A DNA stretch of 64,000 bases, from contig NC_133121.1 in NCBI RefSeq assembly GCF_033568475.1, positions 134,138,375 to 134,202,374 of the forward strand, given 5' to 3'. Every line of letters starts with the position of its first letter. The first letter of the stretch is position 1. This document shows positions 56,903-64,000 of this stretch, one piece after another. The stretch is from Henckelia pumila (Eukaryota > Streptophyta > Magnoliopsida > Lamiales > Gesneriaceae). Position numbers and translations under genes: made by a program. Under the pieces are notes generated by a model, which saw nothing but the letters and a program-made list of their open reading frames with translations, searched no databases and was not told the DNA's origin.

Positions 56903-58801
56903 TCAATGCTTGATCTGAGATAGCATGCATCTAGCATCCTTACTATTAGGCCTTTCTTTGGGATTATCAAGTGTGCAAAAGCATGCGACTTTGAGAACCA
57001 ACAGCATCTGCTCCTCGTACCCATTCCCCAGAAGATTTGAATCAATCGCCCTCTTTGGGTCTTCAGAAGTCATCACATTTCTCATCCATTTCACCAAACC
57101 AACCTCCTCCGTGTGCTGGAAAAACTCATCAGATGGCAACTTTCCAGTCACCAGCCCACCGAGGAGGACCCCGAAGCTGTAGATATCGCACTTGTCCGTG
57201 AACTTGAACGTCTGGTAATACTCCGGGGCGATGTAACCAGCTGTTCCAGCCACGTTTGAAGTCGTGACATGAGTGTGGGAATCGGGTACTGCTTTTGCAA
57301 GGCCGAAATCTGCGATTCTGGCTTCCATTTCGTCATCCAGGAGGACATTGGCGGGCTTCAAATCCCGATGGATTATCCGGAAAGTGTGGTTCATGTGGAG
57401 GTACTCGAGGCCTGAAACGATGCCTAATGCAATCTTGAATCTGGCCGGCCAATCTAATTGTTTCTTTCCTTGATTCACTTGTTGGATGTAGTCTTGTACG
57501 CTTCCATTTTTCATGTACTCGTACACGAGGAAATGGCAATTGGGCCGTGGCATGTAGGCTAAGAGGGGGAGTAAATTCTTGTGCCTGATTTGGCCGACAG
57601 TTTGAATTTCTGATCGGATTTGGCGCATCTTTTTGTCCAAAAGCTTGCTGTCTTCGTCTGTGAGTTCCTCCAAGTCTCTGGCGCCGTGGGATATCTTTTT
57701 AATGGCGATTTCTTTCCCATCACTTCCAGGTAGAACTGCTCTGTACACTTCTCCACATCCACCTCTTCCTATGATTTCAAGTGAGGCTAATCCATCTTCT
57801 TTTTGCAGGAAAGCTAGGTCCTCAGGATTCTTGATCATGGGGCTGAAGATTTTCAAGGTTTTGTCCCTTCCACGCCCTTTGATCAAGAACATGATCAGCT
57901 TGTAAAGTAAAGAGAACACCAATCCAGAAGCACTTCCTGCTAAAGCTCCAGCCAGGAATCCAAGAATCCAGCCCACTATCTTCCTTCTGTTTTTCTTGGA
58001 CTTATGAGGTGCCACCGCTGCCGTGGGAGATAGGGCAGATTCTTGACTCGACGAAGGTCCCATGGCTGGGCTCGTCTGATTAGATTTTTCTGCAAACGTG
58101 TAACGCTTCGGGAGAGAGATTCTCTCTTCCGCAAATTCTGTGGAGAAATCCTCCACTTGATTCATCAATGGCAATGAACCCTCGAGTAAACTGTTCCCAG
58201 AGATGTTAATGAATCGGAGATTCCGAAAGGATTTCAAAGAAACAGGTATTTTCCCAGCAAACAAGTTATCAGCAAGATTGAGCTTTTCCATGTTAGGAAA
58301 GTGCTTCAAGAATTTCAGATTGCCAGTGAACTTGTTTGATGACAAGTCCAGGACCCGGAGGCGGACCAATGATGATAAACCAGGCGGGATTTCGCCTGAC
58401 AACCGATTTTTCGCGATATTTAGGACTTCAAGTTTTTGGCATTCAGCAATTTGAGATGGGATTTGGTCAAAAAAGTGGTTGTCTTTTAAGGAAAGCTCTT
58501 TCAGCTCAGAGAGCTGCCCTATTGCAGGAGATATTTTTCCTTTCAGCTCTTGGGATTCAAAGACAAGACGAGTGATTCTGAGCACATATGAATCGTTGGA
58601 GATTCTTCTCTCGCAGAATACTCCGGCGGAATCACACGGATTCCTCTCCGCAGGAGTGCGGATGCCGAAATCTCTGCGGAGAAGCAAGAGAGCAGCATGA
58701 TCAGGAGGGTGAAGATTCAATCTTGAATGAACAAGAAGAATACTCATGAAGAAATATAGGATCAAGAAACTGAAACGGATACGAGCTAAAGCCATTTTCA
58801 T
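56903..58801 (-). CDS. SOBIR1: SOBIR1-type LRR receptor-like kinase
   Basis: Single-exon frame of 632 residues from the ATG at 58801; a second ATG two codons later (58795) is possible. Order: signal peptide (about 1-27), short N-terminal cysteine pair (C56, C63), about five LRRs (about 85-205; LSELKELSLKDN, RLRVLDLSSNKFTG), a serine-rich juxtamembrane part, a transmembrane helix (about 276-307) with the GxxxG series G277, G281, G285, G289, G293, then a kinase domain with glycine loop GRGGCGEV (345-352), K368, HRDLKPAN with D479, DFG with D498 and APE. The short ectodomain, the GxxxG series in the membrane helix and the length (family about 640) identify SOBIR1/EVERSHED. It is the adaptor kinase that constitutively binds receptor-like proteins at the plasma membrane and signals with BAK1. 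All catalytic residues are present, so it looks functional. Confidence 0.95.
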   Translation of the reverse strand: MKMALARIRFSFLILYFFMSILLVHSRLNLHPPDHAALLLLRRDFGIRTPAERNPCDSAGVFCERRISNDSYVLRITRLVFESQELKGKISPAIGQLSELKELSLKDNHFFDQIPSQIAECQKLEVLNIAKNRLSGEIPPGLSSLVRLRVLDLSSNKFTGNLKFLKHFPNMEKLNLADNLFAGKIPVSLKSFRNLRFINISGNSLLEGSLPLMNQVEDFSTEFAEERISLPKRYTFAEKSNQTSPAMGPSSSQESALSPTAAVAPHKSKKNRRKIVGWILGFLAGALAGSASGLVFSLLYKLIMFLIKGRGRDKTLKIFSPMIKNPEDLAFLQKEDGLASLEIIGRGGCGEVYRAVLPGSDGKEIAIKKISHGARDLEELTDEDSKLLDKKMRQIRSEIQTVGQIRHKNLLPLLAYMPRPNCHFLVYEYMKNGSVQDYIQQVNQGKKQLDWPARFKIALGIVSGLEYLHMNHTFRIIHRDLKPANVLLDDEMEARIADFGLAKAVPDSHTHVTTSNVAGTAGYIAPEYYQTFKFTDKCDIYSFGVLLGGLVTGKLPSDEFFQHTEEVGLVKWMRNVMTSEDPKRAIDSNLLGNGYEEQMLLVLKVACFCTLDNPKERPNSKDARCMLSQIKH

Positions 58802-59107
58802 TAAGTTAGCCAAGCTAGACTTTACTGAGCAGCCGGCGGGGAAGAGCGAGCGGAGTGGTGGAGATGGAGGACTTTAGCTTGCATTAGATAGATGTGTGGT
58901 GTTTATTTAATGGCACACAAGAGTTGACTTGGAAATCTCCCAAGTCTTGCATTTGCATTGCCGTGTGGAAAGAAACACATGTGCCGATGTGCATCGGCGG
59001 GTCCAAGCTCCAAATTTTCTAGTCGCCGATTGACCTTTGAATTTCCTTTTCTGTCCCTGGATATATATTATACAGGATTATTTTGATTGATAATTAGATA
59101 ACAATTA
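58802..59107 (-). promoter_or_regulatory. SOBIR1 promoter region with W-box cores
   Basis: A minus-strand TATA-like AAATAAAC lies near 58900-58907, about 100 bp upstream of the ATG. Two W-box cores on the plus strand, TTGACT (58924-58929) and TTGACC (59030-59035), are WRKY-binding sites typical of defence genes. Short motifs occur by chance, so function is unproven. Confidence 0.4.
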
Positions 59108-59534
59108 GGCTCCATTTGGTAGGATGATGAGATAACTAAATGATTAATAAATTGATTGATAAGTGATTGATAAAAGAAGATTATATTTGTATTTGATAGT
59201 TAATATTATGTTTGGTGTGTGATATATTAGTGGGATTGATTAATATATATTTTATGTCATGACCAAAATATCCTTACTTCCCTCAATTCTCTCATCCATT
59301 CCTTCATGAATAAGTTGTGATTTTATTATTTATTATTATATTGAAGGTGTAGTATGGTAAATGATGGTGTATAATCCATATGGACAAAATTAATCCATGA
59401 CAAAAGTGTTAGATTCATTGTCCAACTACTACAGTATATTTCTATCAATCCATATGTTTATCTAAGCTCGAAAATTGAGACAAACATGGGTTTGCAAATC
59501 AATCCTGGAGTTATCAAGCCTACCAAACGGGCCC
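59108..59534. mobile_element. MITE, PIF/Harbinger (Tourist)-like, TSD TTA
   Basis: A 427-bp element with terminal inverted repeats GGCTCCATTTGGTAGGATG (left) and GGGCCCGTTTGGTAGGCTTG (right, inverted). It is flanked by TTA at 59105-59107 and 59535-59537. Size, AT-rich interior without coding sequence and 3-bp TWA-type target site fit a Tourist-like MITE. It lies about 0.3 kb upstream of the SOBIR1 start. Confidence 0.8.
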
Positions 59535-60680
59535 TTAATGTTTCTCAAGGTATATTCAAGGGAAAAGCTACGCCACGCCCCATGGATAATAATCTTACGA
59601 GTATTGCGGCAGGTGCAATACGAAATTTGTATATTAATTTATATAAAACAAAAAATTTAATACAAAAATTTCATTTATCAAAATGTCATGATATATTAAA
59701 TACACAATTTCGTGATTATATAACAAAATTTCACGATATAATTATTGTAATACACAATATTTGTTTTATCTTTAACATTATTCTAATCTTAATAATTTTG
59801 GATGACAGCAAAATATATAAACCACACATGAAAATATTGATTGATAACTAGATAGCAATTAATGTTTCTCCATGTATCTCTTTAACGTAAATTCTATGCT
59901 ACACCCAGTAGGTAAATAATGTTGGAGTATATGAAATGTCGTGGGATCAATGAAATCCAACAATAAACCCCACATTTCTTAGTTTTCTGATGCGTATATA
60001 TAAGCTCTTAAAATTAACGTGTAGGGAAAGGCTAAAATAAATTTAAAAAAAAAAAAAACAAATTTGTCCCCGGAAGCCGGTTTGATACATTGGCAAGTAT
60101 ATTTGTTAAGAGACGATCTCATATCTATAAGAAATATCGGTTCAATCCGTATATATCATGAAAAATAATCCTTATGACCACTTGACAACTGGCTATAGAA
60201 TTGGATTTCATAGAGCAGATGGGAATATCCATAGTGAGTGTATGTATAATGTATACAAGCAAATCAACATGTAGGAAGTAAATACCTCGTAAACTTCAAA
60301 CACAAAATTTCCTGTGAAACGATCTCCTGTGACGTCTAAATTTTGTACTGCAAGTGCAAATCTTCTAAATGAGTCCCTCATAATAATGTACTGCTTTTGA
60401 TGCTAAGAATATTACTTTTTATTATAAATATGAGCAAAATTGATCCGTCTCACAGATAAAGTTCCATGAAACCGTCTCACATGCTCAACTCCAAAAACAT
60501 TAATCCGAAGAAAAACACTCGTACCATAAGCTTATGAATTCACACGTAACCAATAATTTTGTTGAAAATAAAGGAAAATCCAATTGAACTATCATTACAA
60601 AATCAACTCGTTCACGGCCCCGCGAGATTTCTTACCAAAAATAGTCATGAAACATGCGACTTGCGCACGTCTTGATCAAG
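59535..60680. other. Intergenic region, no gene seen
   Basis: AT-rich. The open frame 59486-59851 begins inside the MITE end and is not credible. The part next to 60681 holds the 3' UTR of the chloroplast ribonucleoprotein gene. Confidence 0.55.
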
Positions 60681-63463
60681 TCAAAAACTGCTGCTAGGCC
60701 TTGGTTTTTCTTCAGCTACATTCACTTTAATTACCCTCCCATCTAAACTCTGCAGTAACACAGCATCAACGGTGACATTAACAAGCTTACAGCTGTTTGC
60801 AATCAAACAATGAGCGAGCGGAAAAGAGTCTGGTGATTTTTCCGGAGTGTGGATTTCGAGTAGAACTGATGAAAAAAGTTAGAGAAGGGGTTACCTGTCC
60901 ATCAAGGTTGGCAATGGCATCATTCATTTCAGATTCACTCGACATAGTTACAAAGCCAAAACCACGGGATCTTCCGGTCTCCCTGTCACACACTACTCGG
61001 GCATTTATAACTTTGCCGTGCTCGAGGAAAACCTGTTGGAGACGTGAGTCATCCACGCTCCAAGGCAAGTTACCCGCGTATATTTTGTAAATGCGTTCAG
61101 ATCTTCGAGGGCTGCGTTCAGGGCGTGATCCTATTGGAGTAGCTTTGCTAACACTTAAGAATCTGCCGTTAAACTCCTGTTGAGAGAAGGGAAAGATCAC
61201 CAACAAAAAATGTTAAGAATAATCGCAACTTAAAAAAGAGTAGTGACATAGAGAGACCGCTGTACCATAAGTTTGAGCTTCAAATGTTTCTGTTGCTTTA
61301 ATGAAGAAAGGCATAGGGTTCAACATAGGGGCGGATCCAACCGGGGGGGCTTTTTGGTGACAGCCGTCCCCAAAAAAATTTAAAGTTTTATATGCGGTGC
61401 CCCAAAAGTTCAAGGAGCAGCGGATGCTGTTAGTGGCACGTAAAGGTGCAAACCTTGGCCAAGATGTGTGACTTTGAAAGAAAATTGTGTATTTTGAAAA
61501 CAAAAACAATTTAATTGTCTTTCACATTTGCTTATACACTAATTAATGTTTACGTTATTGTTGTTCAACGGTAACTAGTTATAACAGTTTCCTAAAACAC
61601 GAAAGTTATGTACGTTAAAAATGACGTCTTCACTCCTCAAATAATGCAGCATTTGCCACTACAAATATTGATTATATTAGTTTTATTGCGTTGAAAAGTT
61701 GACATATTGCTGGCCATCATTACCAAGTGACACCACTAAAAGGCAGTGGCCGTCCACGTCAATGGGCACATTGAATGATACAGTAGATTAGATTGTAGGG
61801 AAAATTAATTCAAATAGCTCCCAAAAATTGTAAAGAGGTAAAACATCAATTTTGTATCAGATTCTCCCAAGTACACTAAGTTTTAGTTTGAGTTAGAGGT
61901 AAAACATCAATTTTGTACCAGGATTCTCCCAATTACACTACCTTTTAGCTTGATTTATATCCATTTAGAATTCGGTATCTCAGCCAATATAGATGTTGAT
62001 ATTTCATTATTTATACATCAATAATACACAATTCTTTCTGTTTCTTCTCTTTCGATATAAATAAACATCACTAAATTCTGAAACTAGACACAGATGTCAA
62101 GTATAAACATGACGCAAGATCCTCATCACCTGTTACGTCTTGCTGAACATCTTGAGAAAAACGATTTAAATAAGAAGATACTTCAAATGTTAACAGATTA
62201 CGAGCATTAAAATTTAAAATTTTATGAAATCTTAATGGATACGCATGTAGTTAGGTGAAATGTTCTCCAATGATTTGAAGCATTCAAGAGAAAGCCCTCC
62301 GCGTAGAATGACAGTCTGAAGCTCCAATTGTGTGTGGGTGGTTGCTTATCACCGTTCGATGGGAAATGATTCAAATGGGAATTTTTGTCCCAATTCATCA
62401 ACCAAATACTGTATAACCAATCACCACCATCTCTGTCTGCCATTTTCGATACTACACTCTAAAACACTAGTAGATTACTACTAGCAAGAAGGATATAAAG
62501 ATTGAAATGCTATGGATGCAGACCACTATTTGATTAATATAGGGCAGGAGCTAATTCTTCTTAAGCAGTTTCTATGGAAAATTATTCCAAGCACGCCACA
62601 TTTTGCAGCTCGAAAGTGCAGACAAAGAAACCTATGAACCCTAAAATGGTGAACAAGATCTTGAAAAAGCTAATTACCCTCATTATTAAAGAAATCAAAC
62701 CACCTATTATAGTTAACCAACTCAATATAAAGGGACACTCAGAAAACTTACATAACGATGGAACATTTCCACAGCCTTCTCAGCTTCTTCCACAGTGCTC
62801 ATTGTAACAAACCCAAACCCTCTACTCTGGTCAGTCTCCCTATTGTATATAACCTGCAAGTCCATAATTCAATAACCCTTAAGAATATCCATTCAATTTT
62901 TCAAACAAAATTACATACAAATTTAGAACCCAAATCCCATAAAATACAATCAGTCATTTCACCCAAAATCATGCAAAGATCCAAAATTGAATACTAAAAA
63001 ATCATCCAATTACCTCAGCAATCTCAACAATACCAGCCTGCCCAAAAAGCTGAGCCAATTTTTCACCATCCACATCATAAGGAAAATTCCCCACGTACAC
63101 TTTAGCCTCCTCGGATAACTCGAGGGACTCATGACTCTCTTCATTCGCAGGTGTTTCCCAGTCAAAATCTGCCTTAAATCCTTGTCCCTCTTCTTCGAGA
63201 AACGCCTGGTTGCTCCCTTCTTGCTGAGCAGTAATCACATAAACTTTCAAAACAGGTTCTCTGCTTTTGAAAGAGACTAAAGGGTTTGAAATAGACGAGA
63301 AAGACGAGCAAGATAGTCGAAGTTTTATGGGTTTCAATGTGGGTGTAAGAGAAAAACGTGAATCCGAAGCTTTTTCCGAGGTGAAAAGTGATGGGCCTGA
63401 AATTAAACAGCCGTTTGTAGCCATTGACAAGGGCTTGAGTACAGCTTTAGCTGCGAAAGACAT
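60681..63463 (-). CDS. CP31-like chloroplast ribonucleoprotein, two RRMs (4 exons)
   Basis: Minus-strand exons 63463-63014, 62853-62752, 61176-60895, 60749-60681, all with GT-AG borders in one frame; 903 nt, 300 residues. The first in-frame ATG is at 63463. Order: serine-rich transit peptide (about 1-70), short acidic segment (about 85-118, EEEGQGF ... [12 protein letters not shown]), RRM1 (121-199; RNP2 VYVGNF 122-127, RNP1 RGFGFVTM 161-168), linker [18 protein letters not shown]2 (215 to about 292; RNP2 IYAGNL 216-221, RNP1 RGFGFVTM 255-262), tail [11 protein letters not shown]. These nuclear-encoded stromal proteins bind plastid mRNAs and affect stability and RNA editing. The sequence is closest in feel to the 31-kDa type ([20 protein letters not shown]), but the acidic domain is shorter than in CP31A/B, so the exact orthologue is left open. 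RNP2 of RRM2 has A where G or V is usual. Confidence 0.93.
61177..62751 (-). other. Long intron 2 of the cpRNP gene, contents
   Basis: A 1575-nt intron. It contains a transposon-like patch at about 61325-61410 (plus-strand GGGGCGGATCCAACCGGGGG, then GGTGCCCCAAAAG), a direct repeat of about 65 bp (AGAGGTAAAACATCAATTTTGTA at 61835 and 61896), and on the plus strand a 38-codon frame at 62094-62210 preceded by TATAAATA at 62056. None is clearly functional. Confidence 0.6.
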
Positions 63464-64000
63464 AGATTTCTGTACCTGTAAAAGGAGGAGGAGGATCGAA
63501 AGGGTTTGGCGCAGAATGGTGAGCCAGGCAAGACGAGGGGGCAGCGCCAAAGTACACGGCCGGCGGAAATTTACATCAATTATTTTGGTGCCCCCTATGC
63601 TTCCTCAATCCTAATTACTTTTTTTTTCCCCGCAAAATGCATATTTATGTAAATAAATATATATAAATTATTAATTTTCATTTTACATTTACCTGTATTT
63701 TAGAAAAAAAATAATAGTGTTTGCATCTTTTAAAAATAAATAATTTTCTTTTTCCTACTAATCAACGCATGCGACAATTCACATTTGTAAATAGTTTATA
63801 TTACGTTTAAAAATAATGAACATTTTTTTATATTTTTAAATTAAAAAATAAAATTGAAAGATGGTAGTTATAAGTAGTTGGAGACATTTTTATTCATCCA
63901 TTAATTTGATCAAAGTGTTTATTCTAAAAAGTTTATGCATTATTATATTGTATTGATTTATTTTATTTTTTTTTGGTGAGGGGAAAATTGAATTGATTGT
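63464..64000. other. Upstream region of the cpRNP gene
   Basis: 5' leader and promoter of the minus-strand cpRNP gene, then AT-rich DNA to the window end. The frame is open for about 29 codons above the ATG at 63463 but has no earlier ATG. No other gene seen. Confidence 0.55.

Noticed and set aside
59486-59851. 121-residue open frame
   Set aside because: Starts in the right end of the MITE and runs into AT-rich sequence; composition is not protein-like.
63464-63550. Longer N-terminus for the cpRNP (leucine-rich stretch)
   Set aside because: The extended frame begins with TTG and has no ATG before 63463; the 63463 start gives a normal transit peptide.

Overview
The window is nuclear DNA of a flowering plant. 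The signs are intron-containing genes with GT-AG junctions, plant-type receptor kinase and NLR genes, a plastid-targeted RNA-binding protein, and a very dense load of nested LTR retrotransposons. The R1-type ('late blight R1-like') CC-NBS-LRR family and the overall protein flavour suggest an asterid eudicot, probably Lamiales-like. That placement is inference; no species is claimed.

Layout. (1) 1-5515: decayed plus-strand Ty3/gypsy chromovirus with its 3' LTR, inserted into a MULE transposase gene (5528-7114). (2) 8187-10823: intact R1-like NLR gene (NLR1). (3) 11525-30654: a retrotransposon thicket. It holds a gag relic, an LTR carrying a solo LTR inside it, two further solo LTRs, and a Ty1/copia element whose ends (20017 and 30654) still carry matching ATGCA duplications although about 8.8 kb of other elements now separate them. 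(4) 30890-43995: a LINE-type reverse-transcriptase relic split by a minus-strand chromovirus (31040-41016, TSD ATGGT, itself hit by another LTR) and by a solo copia LTR (41173-43025, TSD TAAAG). (5) 43996-45806: 3' fragment of a second R1-like NLR whose last coding segment is tandemly amplified. (6) 49341-52102: a third, nearly full-length NLR with one single-base frameshift. (7) 53480-63463: gene-rich, ordinary euchromatin with tRNA-Thr(UGU), MHF2/CENP-X (6 exons), SOBIR1 (single exon, minus) and a CP31-like chloroplast ribonucleoprotein (4 exons, minus).

Functionally the window joins an NLR cluster (intracellular immune receptors) with SOBIR1 (the adaptor kinase of receptor-like proteins at the plasma membrane). 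These are two arms of plant immunity about 5 kb apart at their nearest. MHF2 (DNA repair and meiotic recombination) and the cpRNP (plastid RNA metabolism) are unrelated housekeeping genes.

The strongest observations are target-site duplications and reading frames that let the insertion history be read by eye, a tandem array of NLR terminal coding segments each preceded by a splice-acceptor-like tract, palindrome or hairpin arrays in several LTR families (next to the TATA box in the chromovirus LTRs), and a 114-bp divergent tRNA/MHF2 promoter with a shared TATA element.
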